A DNA stretch of 64,000 bases from the NCBI RefSeq assembly GCF_022637395.1, contig NZ_CP093337.1:3184501-3248500 (forward strand), in the 5' to 3' direction. Below, piece by piece: positions 8,444 through 15,994 of the stretch; the first letter of the stretch is position 1, and the number at the start of each line of letters is the position of its first letter. The notes under the pieces were generated by a model that saw only the letters and a program-made list of their open reading frames with translations, did not search any database and was not told the origin of the DNA. Made by a program: the position numbers and the translations under genes. Source of the stretch: Shinella sp. H4-D48. GTDB lineage: Bacteria; Pseudomonadota; Alphaproteobacteria; Rhizobiales; Rhizobiaceae.

Positions 8444-9334
8444 TCAGGTCCGCTGGCCGCTGGCCGGACCCTTGATGAGGCCCTCGGGCCGCCAAAGCAG
8501 GATCAGGATCACAAGGCTGAAGGTGAAGGCATCGCGGAACTTCAGGAGGTCCTGCGACAGGGTGTAGTTGAGCGTGGTGTCGATCAGCGCCAGAAGGAAG
8601 CCGCCGACCACCGCACCCGGCAGGCTGCGCATTCCGCCGATGACGGTGGCGATGAAGGCGACGAGCAGCGGCTCGAGACCGACTCCTGGCACGACCGTGC
8701 CGATACGCCCGATCCACAGCAGACCGACGACGCCGGCCAGGAAACCCGACAGCGCGAAAGCCGACGAGATAATGAGGTTGGCCGGAACGCCCAGCATGCG
8801 TGCCATGGTGAAGTTCGTGGCGGCCGCGCGCATCGCGATGCCGAGCGTCGTCTTGCGCATCAGGAAGGCAACGGCGGCAAGCAGTACGATGGAGGCGGCG
8901 ATGGTGATGAGATTGCGCACCGGCGTGATTGCCCCACCGATCGAGACCGTCTGCGAGAAGATGTCGGGCAGCGGCACATTGCGCGGACGCGGTGAGATGA
9001 AGAGCAGGGCCGCGTTCTGCAACAGGTTCGAGAAAGCGAAAGAGGTGATCAGCACCGCCGTCACCGATTTCGCGCGTACCGGGCGGAAGGCGACGTAGTC
9101 GGTGAGGATGCCGAAGACGACCGCCATCGCAACGGCGAGAACCGCCATGAGCAGCCAGGGCAGACCGGAGCCGCTCGTCAGGAACATGGTATAGCCGGCG
9201 ACCATGATGAGTTCGCCATAGGCGAAGTTCACCAGCCGCAGGATGCCGTAGATGATGACAAGACCAAGCGCCATCAGCGCATAGGCGCCGCCGAGGCTGA
9301 GCACGTCGATGAGGAACTGGATCGCGAAAGCCAT
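8444..9334 (-). CDS. HAAT-family ABC transporter permease (LivH type)
   Basis: 296 aa, predominantly hydrophobic. The LivH signature is 'GGAYALMALGLVIIYGILRLVNFAYGELIMVAGY' near the N-terminus, and the cytoplasmic loop is 'TTLGIAMRAAATNFTMARMLGV'. It ends 'ILLWRPEGLIKGPASGQRT'. It pairs with the LivM-type permease. The gene starts 3 nt after the stop of the LivF-type ATPase gene, consistent with one mRNA. Confidence 0.93.
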   Translation of the reverse strand: MAFAIQFLIDVLSLGGAYALMALGLVIIYGILRLVNFAYGELIMVAGYTMFLTSGSGLPWLLMAVLAVAMAVVFGILTDYVAFRPVRAKSVTAVLITSFAFSNLLQNAALLFISPRPRNVPLPDIFSQTVSIGGAITPVRNLITIAASIVLLAAVAFLMRKTTLGIAMRAAATNFTMARMLGVPANLIISSAFALSGFLAGVVGLLWIGRIGTVVPGVGLEPLLVAFIATVIGGMRSLPGAVVGGFLLALIDTTLNYTLSQDLLKFRDAFTFSLVILILLWRPEGLIKGPASGQRT

Positions 9335-9337
9335 GGA

Positions 9338-10045
9338 TCAGCCTCCCAGGTAATGTGCGCTGAGATCGCTGGTGGAGCGGATCTCGTCTGCCGTGCCGGA
9401 CGCGACGATCGCGCCAAGTCGCATGACATAGGCACGATCGGCGACGGCGAGCGCCTGGTTCACGTTCTGCTCGACGAGCAGGATGGTCAGGCCGGATTTT
9501 TTCAGCGTCTCGATCATCTCGAAGATGCGTTCGACGATGGCGGGTGCCAGACCGAGCGAGGGTTCGTCGAGAAGCAGCACGCTCGGGCGCGCCATGAGCG
9601 CGCGGGCGATGACCAGCATCTGCTGTTCGCCGCCGGACAGCGTGCCCGCCGCCTGAGAAGCGCGCTCGGAAAGGCGCGGGAAGAGCGTGTGCAGCCTGTC
9701 GAGGTTCTGGCGGTTGCCGGCGTGGTCGCGGCGATGGATATAGGCACCGAGCATCAGGTTCTCGGCGACGGTCAGGTCCGGGAAGACGTCGCGGGTTTCC
9801 GGTACGGTGGCAAGCCCCGCACGGATGACCTGCTCGGGATTGGCCGAGGTGATGTCTTTGCCTTCGAGCGTGACTGCGCCGCCGGAGGTCTTCAGCGCGC
9901 CGGCGATCGCCTTGATGGTGGATGACTTTCCCGCGCCGTTTGCGCCGAGCAGGCTGACGAGTTCGCCCTTGCCCACGGTGAAGCTGATGCCGCGCACCGC
10001 GCGAATCGTGCCATAGCTGACGGAGAGCTCGCGCACATCAAGCAT
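9338..10045 (-). CDS. HAAT-family ABC transporter ATPase (LivF type)
   Basis: 235 aa from the ATG at 10045 (MLDVRELSVSYGTIRAVRG). It has Walker A 'LLGANGAGKSSTIKAI', ABC signature 'GTLSGGEQQMLVIARALMA', Walker B 'VLLLDEPSLGLAP' and the switch His in 'ILLVEQNVNQAL'. The short LivF length and the VEQN motif separate it from LivG. Its start overlaps the stop of the LivG gene by 8 nt. The upstream extension to 10204 would lie within livG and has no homology. Confidence 0.94.
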   Translation of the reverse strand: MLDVRELSVSYGTIRAVRGISFTVGKGELVSLLGANGAGKSSTIKAIAGALKTSGGAVTLEGKDITSANPEQVIRAGLATVPETRDVFPDLTVAENLMLGAYIHRRDHAGNRQNLDRLHTLFPRLSERASQAAGTLSGGEQQMLVIARALMARPSVLLLDEPSLGLAPAIVERIFEMIETLKKSGLTILLVEQNVNQALAVADRAYVMRLGAIVASGTADEIRSTSDLSAHYLGG

Positions 10046-10772
10046 GGGCCGCCCCCTTTCCGAGATAGGCTTCCACAACAGCCGGATGACTGCGCACGTG
10101 TGCGGCGTCTCCTTCGGCGATGGTGCGGCCGGAGGCCAGGACGTGCAGGCGGTGGCAGAGTCGCATGATGAGACCCATGTCATGGTCGATGATGATGAGG
10201 CCAAGGCCTCGGGTCTTCGGCAGCTCGGACAATGTGTGCAGCAATGTCTCGGTTTCGGTATCGTTCATGCCGGCAGCCGGTTCGTCGAGCAGCAGGAAGC
10301 GCGGCTCGGCGGCCAGCGCCCGGGCGATCTCGACGCGACGCTTGTCGCCGTAGCTCAGGCTCTCGCCGAGCTCATCCGCCTTGTCCGTCAGGCCGAGTTC
10401 ATCGAGCAACCTGACCGCGCGCTCGGTGCTGACGGCGCGGGAAACACCCTTGGCGAGGGCCGCGGCCTCCACATTCTCCAGCACCGTCATGCCGTTGAAC
10501 AGGCGCACGATCTGGAACGAGCGGCTGACGCCGGCCAGCGCAATATCGCGCGGCGACAGACCCGACAGCGTGACGTCGCCGGCGGTGATCGTGCCGCCGG
10601 CGAGCTTCACCTGTCCGGTGATCGCATTGATCATCGTCGTCTTGCCGGATCCGTTCGGCCCGATGAGGCCGAGAACCTCGCCGGTGGCGACGGACAGCGA
10701 GACATGGTCGAGAGCGCGGAGGCCGGTGAATTCCACCGACACGTCATTTACCGCGAGACGTGCTTCAGACAT
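10038..10772 (-). CDS. HAAT-family ABC transporter ATPase (LivG type)
   Basis: 244 aa from the ATG at 10772 (MSEARLAVNDVSVEFTGLRA). It has Walker A 'LIGPNGSGKTTMINAI', signature 'ESLSYGDKRRVEIARALA', Walker B 'FLLLDEPAAGMND' and the LivG-type 'LIIIDHDMGLIM' switch. It is somewhat shorter than enteric LivG. It lies 52 nt downstream of the binding-protein gene across a strong stem-loop, an arrangement that usually lowers permease/ATPase expression relative to the binding protein. Confidence 0.94.
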   Translation of the reverse strand: MSEARLAVNDVSVEFTGLRALDHVSLSVATGEVLGLIGPNGSGKTTMINAITGQVKLAGGTITAGDVTLSGLSPRDIALAGVSRSFQIVRLFNGMTVLENVEAAALAKGVSRAVSTERAVRLLDELGLTDKADELGESLSYGDKRRVEIARALAAEPRFLLLDEPAAGMNDTETETLLHTLSELPKTRGLGLIIIDHDMGLIMRLCHRLHVLASGRTIAEGDAAHVRSHPAVVEAYLGKGAAHA

Positions 10773-10790
10773 GGCTTTTCCGAAAAGTAT

Positions 10791-10812
10791 GGGCCGGCTG
10801 ATGCGCCGGCCC
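10791..10812 (-). terminator. Intercistronic stem-loop between binding-protein gene and LivG ATPase gene
   Basis: GGGCCGGC and GCCGGCCC form a perfect 8-bp stem with a 6-nt loop. On the reverse strand it follows the binding-protein stop by about 12 nt. No U-run follows, so it fits an mRNA-stabilising or partially terminating hairpin rather than a full terminator. Such hairpins let a binding protein accumulate over its membrane partners. Confidence 0.6.
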
Positions 10813-10824
10813 GAACGGCAGGGA

Positions 10825-11994
10825 TCAGGGCTTCGGCAGGGATTCCGGCTTGCGCCAGCCAACGAAGCTCGGCTTGCCGGCCTTGAGTTCGATCACCGCG
10901 GCGGCCTTGTTCGGGACGTGTCCCTCTTCGGCCGTGCCATAGTCAAGTTCGCCGGTGAGCAGCTTGAAATTGCCGTCTTCAAGCGCCTTGGCCAGTGCGG
11001 CACCTTCTGTCGTGCCGGCCGCCGTAATGGCCTGAGCGATCATCATGATCGTGTCCCAGCCCGTCGAAACGAAGGAAGTATCCGGGTCCTTGCCGAACAT
11101 CTCCTTGTAGAGGCCGATGAACTTTTCCATCTCCGGATCGGCGCCTGCGCCCATCCAGGTGTGGGTGACGAAATAGACGTCGTTGCCGAACTTCTCGCCG
11201 AGCGCTTCGTGCATGGCCGGATCGTCATAGGCGTCACCACCGAGAACCGGCGCATCGTAGCCGACTTCACGCAAAGCGCGGATGATCACGCCGATATCCG
11301 TGCCGTAGGACGAAACGAAGATGACGTCGGGCTTCTTGCCGAGCGCCTGGAGGCGCGAAAGCTGGGCGGAGAAGTTGTTGTCGCCGTTCGTATAGGTGTC
11401 TTCCAGCAGGATTTCGCCGCCGTCAGCCTTGAACTGCTCGACGAAGTACTTGGAGAGCGACTTGGTGTAGGCAATGAACTGATCGGTCACGACATAAGCC
11501 GTCTTCCAGCCCTTTTCCTTAAACGCGAAATCGGCAGCCGTCGCGCCCATCGTGGTGTTCCACATGGAGAGCGTGAACTGCTTGTCGCCGAGCGACCACG
11601 AGGAATAAAGCGGATCGGAGGCGCAGGTCGAAATGCCGACGATATCGGCGGACTGCGCTTCACGGCTGGCCGGTGATCCGAAATCGAAATCGCAGGGTGC
11701 GACGATCACCTGGGCACCCTTGTCGATCAGTTCGACGGCGACGTTGCCGACCGTGACCGGGTCGGACTTGCCGTCAATGTTAATGAACTCGATCTTCTTG
11801 CCGAGCACGCCGCCATTGTCGTTCAGGTATTTGACTGCGACCTGCGCGCCGTTGAAGCCGGGCGTGTCGAGCGGGGCCTGGATACCCGTCATCGAAAGCG
11901 CGCCGCCGATGACGATCTTGTCGTCGTCTGCAAATGCAGAGGAAGAGGCAAGCACGAGGCCCGCCGCCAGAAGCAATTTGGATGTTTTCATCAT
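10825..11994 (-). CDS. Periplasmic substrate-binding protein of HAAT ABC transporter (LivJ/LivK type)
   Basis: 389 aa from the ATG at 11994, preceded by AAGGGGA at a good spacing. A Sec signal peptide (MMKTSKLLLAAGLVLASSSAFA) is followed by 'DKIVIGGALSMTGIQAPLDTPGFNG', the usual type I periplasmic-binding start. The mature protein has the two-lobe Peripla_BP_6 pattern ('GKKIEFINIDGKSDP', 'VIFVSSYGTDIGVIIRALREVGYDAP', 'VSTGWDTIMMIAQAI'). 'IVAPCDFDFGSP' replaces the usual IxGPxSS region, so the ligand is probably not an ordinary branched-chain amino acid. It is a direct handle for identifying the locus substrate. Confidence 0.92.
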   Translation of the reverse strand: MMKTSKLLLAAGLVLASSSAFADDDKIVIGGALSMTGIQAPLDTPGFNGAQVAVKYLNDNGGVLGKKIEFINIDGKSDPVTVGNVAVELIDKGAQVIVAPCDFDFGSPASREAQSADIVGISTCASDPLYSSWSLGDKQFTLSMWNTTMGATAADFAFKEKGWKTAYVVTDQFIAYTKSLSKYFVEQFKADGGEILLEDTYTNGDNNFSAQLSRLQALGKKPDVIFVSSYGTDIGVIIRALREVGYDAPVLGGDAYDDPAMHEALGEKFGNDVYFVTHTWMGAGADPEMEKFIGLYKEMFGKDPDTSFVSTGWDTIMMIAQAITAAGTTEGAALAKALEDGNFKLLTGELDYGTAEEGHVPNKAAAVIELKAGKPSFVGWRKPESLPKP

Positions 11995-12062
11995 GATCGT
12001 TCCCCTTGATGAATGCCTTGCGGCTGTGAATGGCATGCGGTCCGGCCTTTTTCTTGTTTTGT

Positions 12063-12117
12063 GCGGCCCGCCTGAAAGCTCCTTGGTTGATCCCGTCGCG
12101 TAACTGTGCCGGGCCGC
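12063..12117 (-). promoter_or_regulatory. Inverted repeat immediately after the RutB-like gene stop, in the leader of the binding-protein gene
   Basis: GCGGCCCG (12063-12070) and CGGGCCGC (12110-12117) are perfect 8-bp arms separated by 39 nt. The right arm touches the stop codon of the hydrolase gene. It could be an mRNA processing or attenuation structure between the enzyme and transport parts of the operon. Evidence is sequence symmetry only. Confidence 0.35.
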
Positions 12118-12768
12118 TTACTGCCCGATTTCCTTGAGCAGATCGTCGGTCGAAATCTGCCGGCAATAGCCCTTGATCGCATTGATCGAGAAGTCGTGCC
12201 GCTCCTGCGAATAGGTGCCGCAGGCATCGGGCACGAGCGTCACGAGGTAGTTGAGGTCGCAGGCATCGCGCACCGCCGATTCCACGCACTGGTCGGTCAG
12301 GAGACCGCAGAGCACGATCTGCCGCACGCCGAGATTGCGCAGGATGTAATCGACATGGGTGGAGACGAACACGCTCGACGAGCTCTTCGGCAAGACAATC
12401 TCGTCCTCCAGCGGCTCCAGCTCGTCGATGACCTTGCCGTCCCACGAGCCCTTCGGCACGTTGAAGCCGGTGATCTTGTAATCGAGGCTGCGGTCGCGGC
12501 CGTCCTTCGTCAGGCTTTCGATCGTCGTGTGCAGCACTTCGATGCCGGCCTTGCGGAAGCCGGCAAGCAGGCGCTGCATGTTCGGGATGGCGACCTCATG
12601 GATGCGCTTGAAATAGTAGCCGTACTTGCCCTCGATATCGGCGTCGGAGACGTCCTTGAACTCGCCGCCGTCACGGCGCACGGAGAAGTTCTGCACGTCG
12701 ATGAAGAGGATGGCGGACGCGGCCGGATCGAGCGGCAGGTTGCGGGTGGAGGGATGGTCAGCGGCCAT
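12118..12768 (-). CDS. Isochorismatase-fold amidohydrolase B, RutB-like
   Basis: 216 aa from the ATG at 12768 (MAADHPSTRN). Catalytic Asp in 'AILFIDVQNFSV', Lys in 'DEIVLPKSSSSVF', Cys in 'GLLTDQCVESAVRDA'. The run 'KGSWDGKVIDELEPLEDEIVLPK' followed by 'VDYILRNLGVRQIVLCG' strongly resembles E. coli RutB, which cleaves the carbamate/ureido end of ureidoacrylate. A ureido or carbamoyl-amide substrate is therefore a reasonable inference. The start overlaps the end of the FGase-like gene by 11 nt, so the two are translationally coupled. No other rut genes are in the window, so this is not a pyrimidine Rut operon. Confidence 0.87.
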   Translation of the reverse strand: MAADHPSTRNLPLDPAASAILFIDVQNFSVRRDGGEFKDVSDADIEGKYGYYFKRIHEVAIPNMQRLLAGFRKAGIEVLHTTIESLTKDGRDRSLDYKITGFNVPKGSWDGKVIDELEPLEDEIVLPKSSSSVFVSTHVDYILRNLGVRQIVLCGLLTDQCVESAVRDACDLNYLVTLVPDACGTYSQERHDFSINAIKGYCRQISTDDLLKEIGQ

Positions 12769-13573
12769 CGGAAGATCCTTCAAGGCTTTGGGCTGCGAGG
12801 AGAAGCGGACCGGCAAGGCGCTCGGCCCATGCCTCCTGACCGCTCGCGTCTTGGATGAGGTCGTTGCGCACTTCGATGAGCACATGCGGAATGCCGCGTC
12901 GTTCACCGTGCACCGGGATGGTGTAGTCGGAGACATCGTCAACGTGATACGGCGCGTTGAGCTTGACCGTCACGTCGGCATTCGCTGCGCTGAAGGTTTC
13001 CGCAAGCCGTTCGGCAAAGCGCGCATCCCTGTTGTAGAGCAGGCCAAGTTCGAAATCGCGGACCGCGCCGGTGGCGCGCATGACGGGCGTGAAGCTGTGC
13101 ACCGAAACGAGGACAAGCGGCCCGCCAGCCGCCTGCCGCCGTTCCAGCGCAACGGAGATTGCCTCATGCAGAGGCTGGTGGATTTCCACGAAACGGCCGC
13201 GCCGCTGGGCGTCGGAAACATTGGCATTGGCCGGAATGAGCGTGCCGTCGCTCTGCTTGAGAACGCAGTCTTCCGCTTCGAACGGGCGGTTGCAGTCGAT
13301 CACCAGACGGCTGTAGCGCTGGAGGATGAGAGCGGCATCGAGCCGTTCCGCAAGCCGACGGGCAAGGCCCTCGGCCCCGACATCGTAGGCGATGTGCCGG
13401 TCCATTTCCGCGGACGCGACACCGAGATCGCCAAGTGCGGCCGGCACGGCGCGGCCGGCATGCTCGCAGGTCAGGAAGATGGGCGAACGCCCGGTCGCGT
13501 TGATCCATTCCACGGGGTCCGGGTCGCCAGCATTCAGCAATCTGGACATGTCGCTATCTGCAAGACTGAGCAT
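12758..13573 (-). CDS. N-formylglutamate amidohydrolase (FGase)-family metallohydrolase, first gene of the leftward operon
   Basis: 271 aa. FGase-family motifs are 'FLTCEHAGRAVP', 'DRHIAYDVGAEGLARRLAERL', 'YSRLVIDCNRP', 'LVSVHSFTPVM' and 'LIEVRNDLI'; the His/Glu residues in these are the expected metal ligands. The family includes HutG-type N-formylglutamate deformylase of histidine degradation. No other hut genes are present, so a different N-acyl substrate is likely. The operon's promoter should lie in the 156-nt gap shared with the divergent RpiR gene. An ATG eight codons downstream (13549) is an alternative start. Confidence 0.85.
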   Translation of the reverse strand: MLSLADSDMSRLLNAGDPDPVEWINATGRSPIFLTCEHAGRAVPAALGDLGVASAEMDRHIAYDVGAEGLARRLAERLDAALILQRYSRLVIDCNRPFEAEDCVLKQSDGTLIPANANVSDAQRRGRFVEIHQPLHEAISVALERRQAAGGPLVLVSVHSFTPVMRATGAVRDFELGLLYNRDARFAERLAETFSAANADVTVKLNAPYHVDDVSDYTIPVHGERRGIPHVLIEVRNDLIQDASGQEAWAERLAGPLLLAAQSLEGSSDGR

Positions 13574-13631
13574 GAAATGGTATCCGTCGAACGTATCGGC
13601 TTGGGCCGAAACGTGAGCTTCGATGACAGCC

Positions 13632-13703
13632 AGTCAAAGAAATTTTCCAATCATAGTCAATCCGATTTTTCCATTTGACTAATTTTTTTCACGGCGCAAA
13701 TAT
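13632..13703. promoter_or_regulatory. Divergent promoter/operator region with AGTCAA/TTGACT half-sites, candidate RpiR-family operator
   Basis: Three copies of one hexamer occur in an unusually AT-rich gap: AGTCAA at 13632 and 13655, and TTGACT at 13675. The last two form an inverted repeat with a 14-nt spacer. TTGACT at 13675-13680 with AAATAT 17 nt later could be the -35/-10 of the RpiR gene. A regulator bound here could control both transcription units. This is inferred from symmetry and position. Confidence 0.5.
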
Positions 13704-13729
13704 CCGGCCCCAATAACGGGAACACACTT

Positions 13730-14632
13730 ATGAGCGATGGGAAATCGTCGACGACGGTCCGCACGCGGATCCGGGAGGCGGCCGGGCAGCTGACCGCCAG
13801 CGAGCGCAAGATCGCCAATGCCATCCTTGCCGACTACCCCTTCACGGGGCTCGAGAACATTCAGGAACTGGCGGCGAAAACCGGCGTCAGCGCGCCCTCG
13901 ATCACCCGCTTCGTGAGCAAGATCGGCTGCAGCGGCTTCCAGGATCTGCAACGTCAGCTCATCGCCGAGCTGAAGGAAGGGCAGCGTTCACCGCTCGACC
14001 TGAAGACGCGGCAAACGCCGGTCGGCCATTCGGAATTCCTGTCGGAATATGTACGGCGCATCGCCTCCGTCGCGCAGGAGATGGCGGCAACCGTCTCGCA
14101 GGCGCAGTTCGATATCCTCGCCGACCTGATCGCCGATCCCTCGCGCAACATCTTCCTGCTCGGCGGCCGTGTCAGCGACAATGTCGCGTCCTTCCTGTCG
14201 ATCCATCTGCGGCAGATCCGCAGCGGCATCTACCACATGTCCGACAATCCGGAGTTCTGGCCGGAACATGTGTTGCGCATGCGCAAGAAGGATGTCGTGC
14301 TGCTGTTCGATTTCCGGCGCTACCAGCTCAGCCTCGCACGCCTTGCCGAAACGATCGCGCAGGCGCGTGGCGCCACCATCGTCGTGATCACCGACAAGTG
14401 GATGTCGCCGGCCGCCCGCAGCGCCGACCACATCGTCGCCCTGCCGATCGAGGCCGGCACGGCCTGGGATACGGTGGCGGCCGCAATCGTTCTCGTCGAG
14501 GCGCTGATCGTGCGCGTCTCCGAGGCGGATTGGGAGGCGACACAGAAACGCATCAGGGATTGGGACGGCGTACGCTTCTCCATGCCGGGCTACGACCAGG
14601 ATACGATCAACGGGGACGACGATGAAACGTGA
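13730..14632 (+). CDS. RpiR-family transcriptional regulator (HTH + SIS domain)
   Basis: 300 aa. The N-terminal HTH_6 region ('LTASERKIANAILADYP', 'ELAAKTGVSAPSITRFVSKIGCSGFQDLQRQL') fits RpiR. The C-terminal SIS domain (about residues 125-260; 'NIFLLGGRVSDNVASFLSIHLRQI', 'VVITDKWMSPAARSADHIVALP') normally binds phosphosugars or related ligands. It overlaps the next gene by 11 nt and is divergent from the catabolic/transport operon, so it is the likely local regulator with a pathway intermediate as effector. Confidence 0.9.
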   Translation: MSDGKSSTTVRTRIREAAGQLTASERKIANAILADYPFTGLENIQELAAKTGVSAPSITRFVSKIGCSGFQDLQRQLIAELKEGQRSPLDLKTRQTPVGHSEFLSEYVRRIASVAQEMAATVSQAQFDILADLIADPSRNIFLLGGRVSDNVASFLSIHLRQIRSGIYHMSDNPEFWPEHVLRMRKKDVVLLFDFRRYQLSLARLAETIAQARGATIVVITDKWMSPAARSADHIVALPIEAGTAWDTVAAAIVLVEALIVRVSEADWEATQKRIRDWDGVRFSMPGYDQDTINGDDDET

Positions 14633-15935
14633 AGAAATGATGGTTGCCTGCTGCGGCGACCTTTCCGGCAAGGTGCGGGGCAAGGCCTTTCCGCTGGCGC
14701 AGATGGAAAAGCGCCTGAAGCGCGGCGTGGGCTGGACGCCGACCAATGTCCAGATCACCTGCTTCGACGCCATCGCCGAAAGCCCCTTCGGCTCGCTGGG
14801 CGACCTCGTGCTCATTCCCGATCCGGCAACCAGCGTCAGCATCGAAAGCGAGGAAGGCGCGCCGAACGAGAACTTCGTGCTCGGCAACATCCGCTATACC
14901 GACGGCAGGCCGTGGGAATTCTGCACGCGCTCCATCCTCGAAGGCGCGCTCGAGCGCCTGCAAAAGGTGGCGGGCGTGACGCTCTACGGCGCCTTCGAAC
15001 ATGAATTCCAGATCAAGCATCTGGTGTCAGAGGTCGGCGGCGCCTTCACGCTGGGCGGCTTCCAGCGGGAGCGTCATTTCTGCGAGGCGATCATCGCCGG
15101 CATGCGCACGGCCGGCGTGACGCCCGACACGATCCTCAAGGAGTTCGGCGCCGGGCAGTTCGAGGTGACGATGGGCCCGCAGAAGGGCGTGACCATCGCC
15201 GACCATTCCATCATCACGCGGGAGATCGTCGGCCTCGTCGCGCGCGAGCTCGGCTACGATCCGACCTTCACGCCGATCCGCGATCCGGCCGGCGTCGGCA
15301 ATGGCGTGCATGTCCACATGAGCATGCTGGACGCGTCCGGCAATCCCGTGACCTACGATCCCGCTGGCAAGCACGAGCTCTCGGATGTCGCGGGCAAGTT
15401 CGTCGCCGGCATCCTGAAATATCTCGATTCGATCATCGCGATCACCGCACCGAGCGTCGTTTCCTACCTGCGGCTGACGCCGCATCGCTGGAGTGCTGCC
15501 TTCAACAATCTCGGCTTCCGCGATCGCGAGGCCTCGGTGCGCATCTGCCCGGTCTCCGATATCAGCGATATCGCCCGCGCCGCGCAGTTCAACTTCGAAT
15601 TCCGTGCGGCGGACGGTGCGGCAAACCCGCATCTGGCGCTTGCCGCCATCGTCCATGCCGGCGTGCAGGGCATCGAGGAAGGCCTTGCCGTGCCGGAGGC
15701 AACGCAGGAAGATCTTTCACTTCTCGGCACGGATGCACTTGCCGCCCGTGGCTATGTCCGCCTGCCGCAGACGCTGGAAGCGGCTTTGCAGAGGTTCCGC
15801 GGCAACGAGACCGTTTGCGGCTGGTTCCCGGAGGGCTTCGCGGACGTCTATGTCAAGCACAAGGAGGGCGAGATCGCCTATCTCGCGGGCAAGACCCAGG
15901 CGGAGATCTGCGCGGCGTACGAAGACGCCTACTGA
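14622..15935 (+). CDS. Glutamine-synthetase-like ligase (GS catalytic domain, non-GlnA)
   Basis: 437 aa. The beta-grasp N-terminus has 'CCGDLSGKVRGKAFPL'. The catalytic domain has 'YGAFEHEFQIKH' (metal Glu residues), 'LKEFGAGQFEVTMGP', 'VGNGVHVHMSM' (ATP/ammonia loop, altered from canonical NGSGMHxHxS) and 'REASVRICP' (glutamate-binding Arg). The adenylylation Tyr segment (NLYDLP) of GlnA is missing. These changes suggest ligation of glutamate, or another acid, to an amine other than ammonia, as in PuuA or GMAS, but the acceptor is unknown. It overlaps the RpiR gene by 11 nt and is followed by a strong terminator. Confidence 0.85.
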   Translation: MKREEMMVACCGDLSGKVRGKAFPLAQMEKRLKRGVGWTPTNVQITCFDAIAESPFGSLGDLVLIPDPATSVSIESEEGAPNENFVLGNIRYTDGRPWEFCTRSILEGALERLQKVAGVTLYGAFEHEFQIKHLVSEVGGAFTLGGFQRERHFCEAIIAGMRTAGVTPDTILKEFGAGQFEVTMGPQKGVTIADHSIITREIVGLVARELGYDPTFTPIRDPAGVGNGVHVHMSMLDASGNPVTYDPAGKHELSDVAGKFVAGILKYLDSIIAITAPSVVSYLRLTPHRWSAAFNNLGFRDREASVRICPVSDISDIARAAQFNFEFRAADGAANPHLALAAIVHAGVQGIEEGLAVPEATQEDLSLLGTDALAARGYVRLPQTLEAALQRFRGNETVCGWFPEGFADVYVKHKEGEIAYLAGKTQAEICAAYEDAY

Positions 15936-15958
15936 GCCGAACCGCCATCTGACGATCG

Positions 15959-15993
15959 AAAAGCCGGCACGATCCTGTGCCGGCTTTTCCTTT
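15959..15993. terminator. Bidirectional Rho-independent terminator
   Basis: AAAAGCCGGCAC and GTGCCGGCTTTT form a perfect 12-bp stem around GATCCT. A-rich and T-rich flanks lie on both sides, so it can end both the GS-like gene and the convergent EI24 gene. Confidence 0.9.
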
Positions 15994-15994
15994 A

